Origin: Manihot esculenta
Lineage: Eukaryota > Streptophyta > Magnoliopsida > Malpighiales > Euphorbiaceae
Assembly (NCBI RefSeq): GCF_001659605.2
Contig: NC_035161.2
Coordinates: forward strand, 1,364,001 to 1,428,000
Direction: 5' to 3'
Length of the DNA stretch: 64,000 nt
This document shows positions 35,187-49,253 of the stretch, in pieces (within the stretch, counting starts at the first letter, position 1; each line of letters opens with the position of its first letter). The translations under genes were made by a program, and so were the position numbers. The notes beneath the pieces were generated by a model. The model was not told where the DNA came from. It did not search any database and saw only the letters and a list, made by a program, of their open reading frames with translations.

Positions 35187-38100
35187 GGTAAATGTTACTA
35201 CAATGATATGTAAATGCATGAGTAAGCATGATGAAAACTTACAAAGCCTTTTTTTTGTTTTTATACCATTTTGAAGGAAATAGATGAATGAAGAGAAAAT
35301 AAATTCTAAAGAACTATAAAGTTGTAAGTTGCCTTCCTTATCCCTCATGATAAAGGACTATTTAGACTCCATTAGGAGTTTTAATCAATATCGTTTGGTT
35401 AAGACGAAATAAGAGAAAAGATAGGCTAGAAGACTAAAAGTCTTATTGAAATTCCTCAAAGGTTGAAAAAGTGAGTTTTTAATAGACAAGGGAGACTATT
35501 TATAATAAAAACAAAATCCTAATAAGCAAAATTACAAAATTACCCAAAATATCTAAAAAATAATTAAAATGCAAAATTAACCCCCTAAACGATAGAATTT
35601 CCATATCAAACTTTGTGACAGGCCTATGGCCTTTGTCACATTTTTGAAAGTCGTGTGTCTCGAAATTCTCTTTCCGAAAAGCTATCATGGGTCTCTATCG
35701 GATGTTGGTAGCAAAAGTTAGGCCCGGTCCAAGTCTGCCGTAAAGTCCAAGGTTAGTTGCTCCATATCACCTCCAACACTCATGTATAAAGGGGTTAGTT
35801 TTAGAATATCTATCACTTTAATTCCTAAGGGCATTGGTACGTTGAGCTTATATAAACAGAGACCATAGCATAGAATAGTTCCTTGCCACTCATCAAATAA
35901 TGATTACCATACCCTAAAGTTAGATATATAAGTGGGCTTTCACATGCTCCATAGAAAATAAAATGAATTTGAGCCTGACTAGCCATGAGTTATATGACAA
36001 AAAATTCTATTTAGGTCCATATCTATCATATCTTTTTCTTACATATCTAACACATAGATTGGTAATCAACACATAGCATGCACAAGGGTCCTAAGGATGA
36101 ATGTTTCTAAGGTTTACATGAGGTGCATTCTTATACTTTGTCTCGTGTCAGTAGATAGTTCCCACAATGGCATGGACTTTAGTAATATGTACCATTCCCC
36201 TCAAATGGAACACAAAGGAACAAGAGACTATCATGTTTCCTTTTCATACTAGAAAGTATAATCCTACGAGTTGTGATGACATCTAATTTTCACCAGCTCG
36301 AATGCAACTAACAACTCCTCGGCCCAACATCATGAAGATGAAAGGCTTACAGGTGTATCCTTTTGGATTCGTGCTTGTTTAATGTAAGAATTCCATAAGA
36401 AATATTAAAATAGAATATAAGGATCATACAGAATTACTGTTGCAGGTCCTAATTTTTATACCAAGTATATAAACATATCTAAAATAGTGAGGGTTTGATA
36501 ATAAAAATTACATTTGGCTCCAATACTTGGAATTAAATTAAGATGCTAAGATGTTATTTTATACCATAAAAATAAAATAAAAAATGAGAAAATAAAATAA
36601 AAATGAAAAGTTGGAAAAAATGAGTTAAGATGTGAATATTGAGAGTTTTAGGCTTAACCCTTCATTTTTTTTTCTTTTTTTCTTTTTTGCCAAAAGCATA
36701 ATCTATGAGCCTATTTTAGTTTTTGAAGCCTTTCTTATAAGGTCTAAGATCACATTAGGTCTAAGGATTAAGGAATTGGAATTAAAAAATATGGGGTGGC
36801 CAAATGAGCCATGCATTTGGCCCATCGACCAAGCTTATTTAACAAAGTGGTGTTTTTATAATTCTTCCAATTTTTAATGGTCCTTTTGGAAATAAATTAA
36901 ATAATTTTAATAACCTAAATTGACCTCAAATAAAAAATCCAAAGATTTGACCAAAAATCAAACCAAACCTAGGGCTTTTGATTCTTTAATTTGATCTAGT
37001 TGTCTATAACTTCTATTTAAATATAATTTTCTTAGACCTTATGATAAGAATTATTTTTTTTTCCTTTTTTCTTCTTCAAGGCATATCCTTTTCTTCTCCC
37101 TCTCAAATTTTCTCTCTACTCTAATAAAAAAATAAAACCCTTTGGATAGCTATCAAACCTTGTGTCGCTACTCCCTATTAGTGTTCTTGGTGTTCTTCTT
37201 TTTACCTTTCTTCTATTCTTTATTTCTTGAAGATAATTGTTGTTCATAATAGTGAATATGACATATTGACATTTTACTACATAATCCTTGATTCTTTTTA
37301 CATATTGAGAGCCTCCTCTATTAAGATTTGATATGATATTTAAGAGCAACACAACTATGTGCATGATTGCAAGGCAACACCCCGTTCTGCCCAAGCATTT
37401 CATCTCAATTGGCATAAGCTATGCCTCTTAAAATATTTTTTTTATGTTCTTCATTAAATTTCCAAAAATTTTCATATATTATTGTATTAATATGATTTTT
37501 CTTCAATTAGTTATGATTTTTCAAAGTTAAGAGGCAAACTAGTGTTACTATGGTTAGTACCAGCGAGTAACACGATTTCAATGATCTAAAACTTAATCTT
37601 AAGGTTACCAAATCAAGTGATTATCGAGTCTAAGAGTTGTTTTAGACTCATAACTTAGGGATTTCTCTCCTTTTTGAACTTTACCACCCTTTCTTATCCA
37701 AGTAGGAGTACTATGGGTTCTCTTTGGAGATATGATGACTCTAAAATACAGAGGGATAGTATGATGTATGAACAAAATGTGAATGCATGTTATGGTGCTT
37801 AACATTTTCTTGGAGCTGGAATTATCTTGAACTAATAGAGCAATTGGTAGGATTGAAGAACCTGTACAAAAAGCATCTTCCTTATCTCTATAGCACTTAC
37901 ACATAAAAGGGTAGGTCAATTTGAGAACTTAGCATTTCATGTTCATATGCCTCATTGGTACTACTGAGCTTGCATCAATAGGAGATTATAACTTAGGATG
38001 GTTCCTCTCTACTTAATAAATAATAACTATCTAACCTAAAAGTCGGATGTATAAGTGAGCTTCCATTTTCCCTTTAGGAGATGTATGGGCTTGGACCTTT

Positions 38101-39291
38101 TCTTGCCATATATTATATGGCTTTGATATTCTATTACTGGGCTCAAGTCCACTCATGCTCCTTTAGAATTATACTCTAACATAGGGTAGATAGGCAATAC
38201 ATAACATGCATAAAAGTCTTAGGGCCACATGTTTCTAAGGTTTAGCATAGGTTCCTCCTTATACTTCTTTTTGGATTAGTAGATGTCTCTCGTTAGGTAG
38301 AAAAATTGGCTGATAAGCCTCTAATTGTCGATCCAAAAGGAAGAAAAGCGTGAAAACGAACATCCAAGAATCCTTTTAATATACCCAATGGATACTAGGC
38401 ATGCGAGTTATGATGAAATTGATTATGCATTAGCTTGAATAGAACTATTATATCCTCGATCCACATGTGGCTATGGGCTTAAAGATGCTTGAGTGTGTGA
38501 TAAAGTGCTCGTGCAATACATAGATTTTCTAAAAAAATATAGAAATAGAATATAAGAATCATATGGAGTTATATCCTCTATCCCCAGTAGAGTCACCAAA
38601 CTATGAGCACACGAATTTGCCATAATTGCTAGGGTCTCGTCTTTCCATAACAATATCACAGGACCTAAATATTTTAGCACTCAGTGAAGAGTAAAGGAAA
38701 GGAGTTGCCACTCTAATGAAAGCATAGAACAAATAAAAGGTTAGTAATGTGTGGCCTACCCTTAGCAAAGGTCCACTATCCTTCTTAATCTATAATCCTA
38801 TGGTCTAGGTTTGGAATAATGAGTATGAGAAAAGGAAGGTGTTAGACACCCTTCTTGGCTGGATTTTACTTAAGAACTAATACCAGCCCCCCTACATGGA
38901 TTTTTATATATTGTCTTTAAATATTTATTGAGAAATCCATTTTAGACAATATGCAAATTAATTACTACATGTGCATTGATCACAAAAGCACCCATTTTTA
39001 TACGCATCCACTAGCCCTAGAATGCAAAGTTTCTACTTGACTTAAGGTGAATGAGTTACCAAGTTGCCTTAATTAATCATGTATCTATACTCATCTCATA
39101 CCATGTACCAATTAGCAGTATAGTGAGGGAACCTAATTACATGGTTTCTATATTCATATTTAGCACATAGCAAAAAAGTTTCACTAGGTTTCTAAGCATG
39201 CATCTCAATTCTAATTTTAAGAATAACTTGCCCTAAGGTCATTATTACTTAGTCATTTTTATTCAGAGCATAAATTACTCCCTAAGCATGC
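35187..39291. other. Old retroelement sequence, possibly Tat/Ogre-like, without open frames
   Basis: Two diverged copies of a ~600-bp segment lie at about 35860-36450 and 37960-38580. They share GATATATAAGTGGGCTT-like, CATAGCATGCACAAGGGTCCTAAGG-like and AATAGAATATAAGGATCATA-like blocks. Position 38581-38598 (TCCCCAGTAGAGTCACCA) is the reverse complement of a primer-site-like string of the kind used by large Tat/Ogre elements, so an LTR in minus orientation may follow. No genes were recognised. Confidence 0.4.
38581..38598 (-). promoter_or_regulatory. Candidate primer binding site of a Tat/Ogre-like element
   Basis: Minus strand reads TGGTGACTCTACTGGGGA. The TGGnGACTCnnCTGGGGA pattern is familiar from plant Tat/Ogre elements. 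The neighbouring LTR is not delimited. Confidence 0.4.
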
Positions 39292-39296
39292 AAAAC

Positions 39297-41496
39297 TGTA
39301 ATACCTGGCTAGACTCCGGCATCGAAATTCCTACCGTCCGACGGAATCCCGGATGTCGGAAATCTCTAGAAGGGTAAAATATGTTTTTCTAAAATGTTTT
39401 CAAGTGTTTTAAGGTTTTAAGTAAGAAAGAAATTGAGTTTTGAAAGAAAAGCACCATGAAGGAAAATCCAGGTTTGGCTGCCGAACCTCATGTTCAGCCG
39501 CCGAACTTGGTGGAGTTTTGGAGTCACCTTTGGCTTCCGAAGGTGGTCTGGCCAGCCACCTATAAAGGCTCCATGTCTGAAAATGGGCGAGTTTTCTCCT
39601 CCATTTTCGGGCAAAGGTGAGTTCATGCCCTTCCATGGTTGGTTTTGAGGTTTTCCTTCAAATCCTACAAGTTTCTAACAAGTTTTAACTTGGTTTTGAA
39701 GATTTTGAACTCAAACCGAAGTTGTGAAGCTTGGAGACCTCCGGAACTCATTTTCCCCAAATCTCCAAGTTGGGTCACGCATTCTCTCGATCTTCAAGAG
39801 GTAAGCATCGATCCTCACGTCTTTGATGTTTTGAGCATATTTTGGGGGGCTTTAAGGGGTATTGATGAATGATTAGGCTAGTTGTTAAATGTTAGGGTTT
39901 TTATGGATTAAGTATGTAATGCATGATTATTGAGTTGCCATGTTGATATTTGTTCGGGTATAGGATAGTTTGAGACCCCTATATGCTTATGAATGTGTTT
40001 ATGCGTGTTTGGGAGTGTTGTGCTTGAGTTTGGAAGGTTTGGGAGGCATATGTGCATGTGAGGGCTGAGTTCTGCCATTTCTGGAAGAACTCAGGTTCGG
40101 CAGCCGAAGGCATGTTCGGCCGCCGAACCTGCCTGTGGAGGCAAGCTTTTGGCTGCCGAACCCTGCCCCCGAAGGTTGGACTTTCGGCTCTGGAGGGGAG
40201 TTTCGGTGGCCGAAGGTGCATGAGTTTCGTCTCTGGAAGGGACTTTCGGCCGCCGAAGGTGCCGCCGAAAGTGGCTAAGTTTCGGCTCTGGAGGGACTTT
40301 CGGTCGCCGAACCTGCCGCCGAAAGTGCCCTGTCCAGCCTTCCTTTGCATGCTTTTTATGATTGTTTTATGATGTTTTAGGGGGTTTTTGGGGAGATGTT
40401 TAGAGTCATGTTAGTGTATGTTTGGTCCCTCATTTGAGTCCACCTATGTAGGTTCGGACCCGAGGAACCGAGAACCCCAGCAGTGAGACAGCTGCTTCAG
40501 AGTCTGTTCAGAGTCAGCCTGAGGTGAGTAGAATGGATCTTTATGTTTCAAAGTAATTCAATTTTGAGCATGTTCATGCATCACGAATGCCATGTTATGT
40601 ATTAGGTTGTTTGCATTAGAATTCACGAATATGTTGCATCGCATAATATGATGTTGTTGTGGATGGATATTGGATGATTCATTAGCCCTCAATATGGAAT
40701 AATATGATATGATGATGATACGGTGTGAAGTCCAGGAAGACCCATTCTATGTCCCTGGCACTATGTAAGAGAAAGTCCAGGAAGACCCATTCTACGTCCC
40801 TGGCACATTGGAATGTTATGATATGTTTAAGGAAAAGACCAGGACCCATTCTACGTCTTGGCACTATTGGAATGTGTAGAGGGCTATTGGTGACAAGTCC
40901 ATCCTTGATGTGATTTGTTTGTGTTGTGATGCATTCCATATAAACATATGATTTAAAATATTGTTTTACTATTATGCTCACTGGGCTCTAGTAGCTCACC
41001 CCATTCCCTTAATCCCCAGGTTTGCAGGTTCGGTATAGACCAGAACGTCAGCAAGAGTAAAGAAGTCTAGTATGTAGTAGAGTAGTATGGACATGAGATA
41101 TGATGTAATGTAAAGTATCATGATGTAATGTAATATAATAATGTCTTTGAGGATTAGCACTGTGCTTGACCCTAAAGTTATAGTAAATCCCATTTATACA
41201 TGATTCATGTAATGTTTTAATGATGTTTTATGTTAAACCAAGCTTAATGTATGATATGTTACCCCATTAGAGCATTTGATGAGAGCTCTAGTGTTGGGTT
41301 TTATGTTTATGGTTATGTGCATGCACAGATTAAGCTTGGTGATGAAAGAAAAAGTTTAAAGTTTTTATGTATATGTATGATCATGTATGGGATTTAACAG
41401 GTTTACAGGAAGTATGTTAGGCTTGCTACGGGTCCCGGCGACCTTAAGTCGATCTAGATCCTAGCGCCGGCAGCGGTCTAATTTCAGGTCGTTATA
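39297..41496 (+). repeat. 5' LTR of element A, 2200 bp
   Basis: Starts TGTAATACCTGG and ends GGTCGTTATA, with the last CA decayed to TA. TATA box TATAAA at 39561-39566. Donor-like sites with GT at 39617, 39801 and 40524. The TTCGGCCGCCGAA cluster lies at 40090-40330. Confidence 0.9.
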
Positions 41497-41499
41497 GAT

Positions 41500-41511
41500 T
41501 GGTATCAGAGC
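41500..41511 (+). promoter_or_regulatory. Primer binding site of element A, tRNA-iMet type
   Basis: TGGTATCAGAGC, three bases after the LTR end. Confidence 0.9.
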
Positions 41512-41760
41512 CCTAGGTTCATATGGTCGGACCTAGAGAGTGTCGGGCTCATAGATATTATAGAAGGGCAAGCATAATAGGAAAATCATGTCCACTAGGA
41601 TAGGATGTGGAGTCCTGTCTTGAATGATGATGTGAAATGCCATGATTTTATGCATGTGCATTACTGTTATGCTATGTATGTGATGCGGGCTCATGTGTTT
41701 CCACATGAACCATATGATGCTAATGTTTTATGTGATGTGTGATGTTTTTCAGTAAGCAAG

Positions 41761-41925
41761 ATGAGAGGCACTCGTCGATCTGCACGATTGACTGGAGTAC
41801 CACCAGAGAATGAGGGCATGGATGCCCGTCCCCCTGCATTGCCAAGGGCAATGTCATGTAGATCAAGCAGAGAGAGGGTTTCAAGGGACCCTAGAAGGTC
41901 TTTTGATACTAGCAGAAGGGGAACA
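41761..41925 (+). pseudogene. Gag N-terminus of element A, part 1
   Basis: Opens [19 protein letters not shown], closely matching the gag start of element C. It is cut at 41925 by insertion of C. The frame is picked up again after the TSD copy at 51705, and once more after LTR D at 52562-52674. The three pieces stay in one frame when the two insertions are discounted. It ends where the right LTR begins, so only the low-complexity N-terminal part of gag remains. An acceptor-like TTTTTCAG lies just upstream (41745-41752). Confidence 0.8.
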
Positions 41926-44165
41926 TGTAACGACCCGAAAATCCGGACCGCTACCGGCGCTAGGATCCAGATCGGCATAAGGCCGCCGGGACCCGTAGCA
42001 AGCCTGACATATAACCTGTAAACCTGTAAATCCCATACATGATCAAACATATACATAAACCTGTAACTTTTTCTTTCATACATTTTCTCACATACCAAAC
42101 TCAACCCGTACATGAACTATACAAAAACATAACTATAGTCCCTCTGTGGGATCTCATCAAAACCTCAAGAGGCAAAAATACATAAGTCGAGTTGGTTTAC
42201 ATAAACTTTCTCTATGGATCATGTATCAAATGGGATAACAAAAACTCATATGGTCAAGCACAATCTCTAATCCTCCATAACATTATACAATACATGTCTA
42301 AACATAACATTACAACATTATACAATTGGTCATGTCCACATTCTATCTATTACATAACATATCTCTTCAATACTCTGGCTAACCTCCTGATCTACCCTGT
42401 ACCTGCACATCTGGGGTTAGGGGAGAGGGGTGAGCTATAAAGCCCAGTGAGCAGAATAGTGTAAAACATTATATTATCTTTCATGTTTTCATGAAATGCA
42501 ACATATCACAAACATATCACATAAGGATGATATTGTCACCAATAGTCCTCTACAATCCAAAGTGCCGGGACGTAGAATGGGTACAACCGGACTTTTCTCT
42601 TACTATAACTGTAACATGACATTCCAATATACCAGGGACGTAGAATGGGTACAACCTGGTATCATTCTCTTACTATAAGCCGGGACGTAGAATGGGTACA
42701 ACCGGCAATCATACTATAACATATCATACTATATCTCATCATATCATATCGAGGACTAGAGGATCATTCAATGCTCATCCACATCATCATCATCAATTAT
42801 GCAATGCAGCATATTCGTGAACTAATGCAAGCAACCTACTATATTACATGGCAATCATGATGCATGGTTCATGCTCAAAATTAATAATTTCATTAATTAA
42901 AAACTTTAAAGTTCATTCCACTCACCTCTGGCTAGCTCTGACAAACTCTGTAGCAGCTGGCTCACAGCTGGGGTCCTCGGTTCCTCGGGTCCGAACCTAC
43001 ATAGGTGGACTCAAATGAGGGACCAAACATACTTAAACATGACTCTAATATATTCCCCAAAAACCCCCTAAAACATCCTGAAAAACTCATAGGAATACAT
43101 GCATGAAAAGGCTGGACAGGGCACTTTCGGCGGCAGGTTCGGCGGCCGAAAGTCCCTCCAGAGACGAAAGTCAGGCAGGTTCGGCGGCACCTTCGGCGGC
43201 CGAAAGTGCCAGACAGAGACGAAAGTCTCTTTTCGGGGGCACCTTCGGCAGCCGAATGCTGCCTCCACAAGAGGGGTTCGGCGGCCGAAACTCCCTTCGG
43301 CTGCCGAACCTGGTTTCTGCCAAACGGGCAGAAACTTGGTTCAAATGAACCTCCTGCCTCCCAAAACCATAAATCATGCATAAACTAGCTCTAAAACATG
43401 CATATATCACACACATCACACCTAGGGGTCTCAAACTAACATATACCCCAACTACAACACTTCAAACAACACATTCCAACATACATTGCTAAAAAAAAAT
43501 CACATAAACCTAACATATGCTCAACTAACTCAAACATGCATTTCTACCCCATAAAACTTCTTAAAACTTATTTAAAACATACATTGAGCTTAAGATCGGC
43601 TCTTACCTCTTGAAGATCGAGAAAGAGAAGACCCAACTCGGAGATCCAAGCAAAAGAGCTCCTGAGTTTCCAAAGCTCCAAAACTTGCCTTTAAAGCTTA
43701 AAACTTGCAATGTGGGTTTAAAACTCAAGAAAAATGGAGGAGATCTAGTGAAAGAACACAAGATTTGGGGAGAGGGAGGTCGGAAGTTAGCTGTGGCCGA
43801 AAATGGGAGAAAACTCGCCCATTTCGGCTAAGTGCCCCTTTTATAGGTGGCTGGCCAGGCAACTTGCAATGTTCGGCGGCCGAACATAAGGTTCGGCGGC
43901 CGAACCTGCACTTCCCTCACTCACGCTTTCGGGGGCCTAACATGCCTCCTAATCACATGCATGTTCGGCGGCCGAACTTGACTTTCGGCGGCCGAACCTG
44001 AGTTTTCCTCCAAAGACTTTTTCATGAAAAACTCCTTTAATTTCATACTTAAAAACATTAAAACATTTTATAAAAACATGCTTTTACCCCTTCTAGAGGT
44101 TTCTGGCATCCGGGATTCCACCGGACGGTAGGAATTCCGATACCGGAGTCTAGCCAGGTATTACA
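41926..44165 (-). repeat. 3' LTR of element C (2240 bp)
   Basis: Plus strand starts TGTAACGACCC and ends CCAGGTATTACA. It carries one extra 20-bp unit near 43885-43904 compared with the 5' LTR. Confidence 0.93.
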
Positions 44166-44180
44166 TTCTCCCCCCCTTAA
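44166..44180 (-). promoter_or_regulatory. Polypurine tract of element C
   Basis: Minus strand reads TTAAGGGGGGGAGAA, directly before the 3' LTR. It is the expected primer for plus-strand DNA synthesis. Confidence 0.85.
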
Positions 44181-44263
44181 GAACATTCGTCCCCGAATGT
44201 TCCTCAACTAGCACATGCATATCACTAACGTAACATACATACTAAACACATAGATACTAACCT

Positions 44264-47200
44264 CTAAAAGAGATGGGGATATTGCTGGAGCATGGACTCC
44301 CGTGTCTCCCAGGTACACTCCTCGATGTTGTGGTGGTTCCAAAGGACTTTTACCATAGGGATTTCCTTGTTCCTCAACTTTCTGATCTGTGTGTCAAGAA
44401 TCCGCACTGGCTGCTCTACATAGGTGAGATCCTCTTGGATCTCCACATCAGGCTCACTAAGAACCTTGCTCGGATCTGACACGAACTTTCTTAACATGGA
44501 AACATGGAAAACCGGATGGATTCTCTCCATAGATGCAGGCAAGTCCAGCTTGTACGACACATTCCCAACCTTCTGCAAGATCTCGAAAGGTCCGATGTAT
44601 CGTGGAGCTAGCTTACCCTTCTTACCAAAACGAACCACCCCTTTCATTGGAGACACCTTGAGCAATACTAGATCCCCCTCCTGAAACTCTACCTGTTTCC
44701 TGCGAATGTCTGCATAACTCTTCTGCCTGCTGGTAGCAGTCTTGATCCTTTCTCTGATCATGGGTACCACCCTGCTGGTGATCTCTACAAGCTCAGGCCC
44801 TGCTAAGGACCTCTCTCCAACTTCTTCCCAGCAAACAGGTGTCCTGCACTTCCTCCCATATAAAGCTTCATATGGAGCCATCCCGATGCTAGCATGATAG
44901 CTGTTATTGTAGGCAAACTCCACCAAAGGTAGATGTTGCTTCCAAGAACCGCCAAAATCTAGCACACACATTCTGAGCATATCCTCTATTGTCTGGATGG
45001 TCCTCTCTGACTGTCCATCAGTCTGGGGATGGAAGGCAGTACTGAAATCTAGCCTGGTACCCATAGCACTCTGCAGACTCCGCCAGAACCTGGAAGTGAA
45101 CTGGGGCCCTCTATCTGACACTATAGACACGGGGACCCCATGCAGCCTGACAATCTCGTCTACATACACCTGAGCCAACTTATCCACAGAGTAGTTGCTC
45201 CTCACTGGAATGAAGTGAGCAGATTTAGTGAGTCTGTCCACAATCACCCATATGGAGTCTAGTCTGTTGGATGTTGCCGCTAACCCCACTACGAAGTCCA
45301 TAGCTATATTCTCCCATTTCCACTCTGGAATAGGTAGCGGGTTAAGCATTCCAGCCGGCTTCTGATGTTCCAGTTTCACCCTCTGACACACTTCGCAGGC
45401 TGACACGAACTGTGCCACTTCCCTCTTCATAGCTGGCCACCAATACACTCTCTTCAGATCTTGATACATCTTGGTGGCTCCAGGGTGAATACTGTATCTC
45501 GCATTATGAGCCTCTCTCATAATGTCTCCTTTTAGCCCTATGTCATCTGGTACACATAGTCTGCTCCCATAGCGGAGGATCCCCTTATCATCGAATCTGA
45601 ACTCACTATCTTTGCCTGACTGAACAGTCCTGGCAATCTTCACTAACTCTGGGTCCTCATGCTGTTTCTGAGCCACCTGCTCCAGAAACACTGGTGTTAC
45701 CTTCATCTGTGCAATCAAAGCACCTGTACCAGACAACTCCAACTGTAGACCTTCATTCATGAGCTTGTAAAACTCCTTCACCACTGGTCTCCTCTCTGCT
45801 GTAATGTGGGATAGACTGCCAAGTGATTTTCGGCTTAAGGCATCAGCTACTACATTAGCCTTACCCGGATGATACTGGATCTTGCAATCATAGTCACTCA
45901 ACAGTTCTACCCATCTCCTCTGTCTCAAATTCAGCTCTCTCTGGCTCAAGATGTGCTGCAGGCTCTTATGATCTGTGAAGATCTCACATTTTACCCCATA
46001 GAGGTAATGCCTCCACATCTTGAGGGCAAAGATAACTGCTGCCATCTCAAGGTCGTGCGTGGGGTAATTCAACTCATGCCTCTTCAGCTGTCTAGAAGCA
46101 TAAGCTATCACCCTTCCATTCTGCATTAGCACACAACCCAAGCCTACTCTGGATGCATCACAGAATACTGTGAAGTCCTCATTGCTGTTCGGCAGAGTTA
46201 ACACCGGTGCTGAAGTCAACCTTCTCTTCAGCTCTTCAAAGCTTTCTTCACACTGATCGGTCCACTCAAATCTCTGATTCTTCCTGGTCAATCTGGTTAG
46301 AGGAGCTGCAATCTTTGAGAAGTCCTGAACGAACCTCCTGTAATAACCAGCCAAACCCAAGAAACTTCTGATTTCTGTCACTGTAGTGGGTCTGGGCCAG
46401 TTAGTCACAGCCTCTACTTTCTTGGGGTCTACCTCTATTCCATTCTCTGACACTATATGCCCCAAGAATGATATGCTCCTCAACCAGAACTCACACTTGG
46501 AGAACTTGGCATACAAGCCGTGTTCCCTCAAGGTCTGCAGAACTATCCTCAGATGATGGGCATGCTCCTCTGCATTCCTGGAATACACTAGGATATCATC
46601 TATGAAGACAATAACGAAGTGATCCAGGTATTGTCTGAATATTCTGTTCATGAGGTCCATGAATGCTGCAGGGGCGTTGGTTAACCCGAACGGCATCACA
46701 AGGAACTCATAGTGCCCATATCTGGTCCTGAAGGCCGTCTTTGGCACGTCTTCCTCTCTGATTCTCAACTGATGGTACCCGGATCTCAGATCTATTTTGG
46801 AAAAACAACCCGCTCCTGCTAGCTGGTCGAATAGATCGTCGATCCTTGGCAACGGGTACTTGTTCTTGATGGTGACTTTGTTCAACTGTCTGTAGTCGAT
46901 ACAAAGCCTGAGGGATCCATCCTTTTTCTTCACAAAGAGCACTGGAGCACCCCAAGGTGAGGTACTCGGTCGGATGAAACCCTTGTCCACCAGTTCTTGC
47001 AACTGTTCCTTTAGCTCTTTCAACTCTGCTGGCGCCATCCTGTAGGGAGGGATAGAGATAGGCCTAGTTCCAGGCATCAGCTCTATTTCAAACTCTATCT
47101 CCCTTGCAGGTGGTAATCCTGGAAGCTCGTCTGGGAAGACATCTAAGAACTCTCTGACCACTGGCACTGAGGCGGGCTCTCTAACCTGACTGTCTAGCTC

Positions 47201-49246
47201 TCTCACATGAGCCAAAAACCCCTGACATCCCCTCCTAAGCAACCTATGAGCCTGAAGAGCTGATATCAGACCTCTAGGTGTACCCCTCTTGTCTCCTCTG
47301 AAGACGACCTCTGACCCATCCTGACATCTGAACTTGACTACCTTGTCCCTGCAGTCCAAGGTAGCACCATGGGTAGATAACCAGTCCATCCCTAGAATGA
47401 CGTCAAAGTCTGTCAACTCTAGAACCACCAGGTCGGCGGACATGCATCTCCCCTCTATAAAAACTGGACTACACTGGCAGACTGACTCTGCAACTGACGG
47501 GTCACATTTGGGTCCACTGACCCATAGGGGACACTCTAACCCAGAGACCATCAACCCTAACCTCTGAACGGCTCTCGGTGCAATAAAAGAATGAGATGCA
47601 CCCGGGTCCATTAATGCATACACATCAGAACATCCAATGATGAGATTACCTGACACCACGGTGTTGGATGTGTTAGCCTCCTGCTGTGTCATGGTGAAGA
47701 TCCTAGCTGGAGCTGATGGACCTTCACCTCTGAACCCCGCTGAAGAAGAGGCTGACCCTCTCCCTCTGCCTCTGCCACTGGCCTGTGTAGCAGCTGGAGC
47801 TACTGGCTGTGCCACACTACCTGATGCTGTCTGCTGAGGCTGTACTGTATGAACTGTCTTAGGACACTCCCGTGACAGGTGTCCCTCTTGCCCACATCTA
47901 TAGCAGGCCGTGGTCCCCAACCGGCACACTCCCCAGTGTTGCCTTCCACATTTTGTGCATACAACATTTCCTGCTCCAGAGCTCGAACCACTTCCCAATC
48001 CCAGACCTGATTTGATCTTGTTCCAGAACTTGCTCTTCTTTGACTTCCTGGTGGTGTTACTCCACCTCTTGCTGCCTGAACTCAAGGATGAAGGGTCAAC
48101 TCTCCCCCCACCTGGGGTCCTGGAACCTGAAGGTTGTACCACTGCCTGTTTAACTTTGCCCTCAATGATGGCACTAGCCTCCATCCTCCTGGCCATATCC
48201 ACTATGGCGTGAAAGCTTTCTCTATCTGCCGACTGTATCAAGGAAGAATACCTGGAGTGTAGCTTCATGATGTACCTCCTTGACCTTTTCTGGTCTGTAT
48301 CCAGACTCTGCCCAGCATAAGGCAACAACTCTAGGAACCGGTCTGTGTATTCATCTATACTCATCTCATCTGTTTGCCTTAGTTGTTCAAACTCAATCAT
48401 CTTCTGTTCCCTTGAGCTATCAGGGAAAGCCCATCCTGCAAACTCGTTGGCAAACTCCTCCCAAGAAAGACTGTCCACCCTTGGCTTTACATAGGCCTTG
48501 AACCATTCACGGGCCTTCTTGCATTTTAGGGTGAACCCAGCCATCTGTATGGCTCTGCTGTCATCCGCCCCTATCTCATCTGTAATTACCTTGACTCTCT
48601 CAAGGTACACAAAGGGATCATCACCCGTTTCAAACTGTGGGGCACCCAACTTCATGTAGTCTGTCATCTTCACCTTGCTCCCTCCAGATGAGCTAGGTTG
48701 AGGTATTTGGATTTCTGGTTCTGCTGGGGGTGGAGGAGGTGCAACATTCCCTGGTGTAGGGTTTGCTGGATTTGAATAATATGGTGGAGGTGGGTACATG
48801 GGGTACTGTGTGTAGGGTGGGTAATATGGTGGGTATGGCATCTGTGTGGGATAAGGAGTGAAGCTAGGGTAATCCGATGTACCTCCCATCGAATACCCGG
48901 GGTTTTGTGAGAAGTGTGGGTAGTGGGGTGGCTGTACAAATCCCGAGGCCTGTGTGCCTCCTTGGGACTCTCCCATGCCCTCTTCTGACATACTTACTCC
49001 CAGACTGCCATCCCTCCTCTGGTCTACGTCCATCTCATCCCCCATGTCTCCTGACATTTCTCCCTGCACTGTCCCCCTGACTGATCTGCTCCTTCCCAGA
49101 TCTAAAGACCTTCTAGGGTCTCTCATCACTCTTTCCCTGCTTGACCTGGTAGACATTGCCCTAGGCAATGCTGGAGGACGGGCGCTTATGCCCTCATCCT
49201 CAGGTGGTACTCCAGTCAATCGTGCAGATCGACGAGTTCCTCTCAT
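44264..49246 (-). CDS. Gag-pol polyprotein of Tekay-type element C (intact)
   Basis: One frame of 1660 residues from ATG 49246. The open frame extends 22 codons further upstream (numbers below count from there), but ATG 49246 matches the gag start of element A and follows an acceptor-like site. Domain order: Arg-rich N-terminus, Pro/Tyr-rich linker (~130-200), retrotransposon gag (~215-390), CCHC knuckle (C470, C473, H478, C483), protease with DPGAS (569-573), reverse transcriptase with FIDD (903-906), RNase H (D1052, E1089, D1114), integrase HHCC finger (H1269, H1276, C1306, C1309), DD35E core (D1339, D1400, E1436), GPF region and a C-terminal chromodomain-like segment (~1631-1675). Gene order protease-RT-RNase H-integrase is Ty3/gypsy. 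All catalytic residues are present and there is no frameshift, so the element may be autonomous. Confidence 0.95.
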   Translation of the reverse strand: MRGTRRSARLTGVPPEDEGISARPPALPRAMSTRSSRERVMRDPRRSLDLGRSRSVRGTVQGEMSGDMGDEMDVDQRRDGSLGVSMSEEGMGESQGGTQASGFVQPPHYPHFSQNPGYSMGGTSDYPSFTPYPTQMPYPPYYPPYTQYPMYPPPPYYSNPANPTPGNVAPPPPPAEPEIQIPQPSSSGGSKVKMTDYMKLGAPQFETGDDPFVYLERVKVITDEIGADDSRAIQMAGFTLKCKKAREWFKAYVKPRVDSLSWEEFANEFAGWAFPDSSREQKMIEFEQLRQTDEMSIDEYTDRFLELLPYAGQSLDTDQKRSRRYIMKLHSRYSSLIQSADRESFHAIVDMARRMEASAIIEGKVKQAVVQPSGSRTPGGGRVDPSSLSSGSKRWSNTTRKSKKSKFWNKIKSGLGLGSGSSSGAGNVVCTKCGRQHWGVCRLGTTACYRCGQEGHLSRECPKTVHTVQPQQTASGSVAQPVAPAATQASGRGRGRGSASSSAGFRGEGPSAPARIFTMTQQEANTSNTVVSGNLIIGCSDVYALMDPGASHSFIAPRAVQRLGLMVSGLECPLWVSGPKCDPSVAESVCQCSPVFIEGRCMSADLVVLELTDFDVILGMDWLSTHGATLDCRDKVVKFRCQDGSEVVFRGDKRGTPRGLISALQAHRLLRRGCQGFLAHVRELDSQVREPASVPVVREFLDVFPDELPGLPPAREIEFEIELMPGTRPISIPPYRMAPAELKELKEQLQELVDKGFIRPSTSPWGAPVLFVKKKDGSLRLCIDYRQLNKVTIKNKYPLPRIDDLFDQLAGAGCFSKIDLRSGYHQLRIREEDVPKTAFRTRYGHYEFLVMPFGLTNAPAAFMDLMNRIFRQYLDHFVIVFIDDILVYSRNAEEHAHHLRIVLQTLREHGLYAKFSKCEFWLRSISFLGHIVSENGIEVDPKKVEAVTNWPRPTTVTEIRSFLGLAGYYRRFVQDFSKIAAPLTRLTRKNQRFEWTDQCEESFEELKRRLTSAPVLTLPNSNEDFTVFCDASRVGLGCVLMQNGRVIAYASRQLKRHELNYPTHDLEMAAVIFALKMWRHYLYGVKCEIFTDHKSLQHILSQRELNLRQRRWVELLSDYDCKIQYHPGKANVVADALSRKSLGSLSHITAERRPVVKEFYKLMNEGLQLELSGTGALIAQMKVTPVFLEQVAQKQHEDPELVKIARTVQSGKDSEFRFDDKGILRYGSRLCVPDDIGLKGDIMREAHNARYSIHPGATKMYQDLKRVYWWPAMKREVAQFVSACEVCQRVKLEHQKPAGMLNPLPIPEWKWENIAMDFVVGLAATSNRLDSIWVIVDRLTKSAHFIPVRSNYSVDKLAQVYVDEIVRLHGVPVSIVSDRGPQFTSRFWRSLQSAMGTRLDFSTAFHPQTDGQSERTIQTIEDMLRMCVLDFGGSWKQHLPLVEFAYNNSYHASIGMAPYEALYGRKCRTPVCWEEVGERSLAGPELVEITSRVVPMIRERIKTATSRQKSYADIRRKQVEFQEGDLVLLKVSPMKGVVRFGKKGKLAPRYIGPFEILQKVGNVSYKLDLPASMERIHPVFHVSMLRKFVSDPSKVLSEPDVEIQEDLTYVEQPVRILDTQIRKLRNKEIPMVKVLWNHHNIEECTWETRESMLQQYPHLF

Positions 49247-49253
49247 CCTGTTT

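Noticed and set aside
41691..42113. 140-codon minus-strand frame across the A/C junction
   Set aside because: It spans an insertion breakpoint and is antisense to gag; an artefact.
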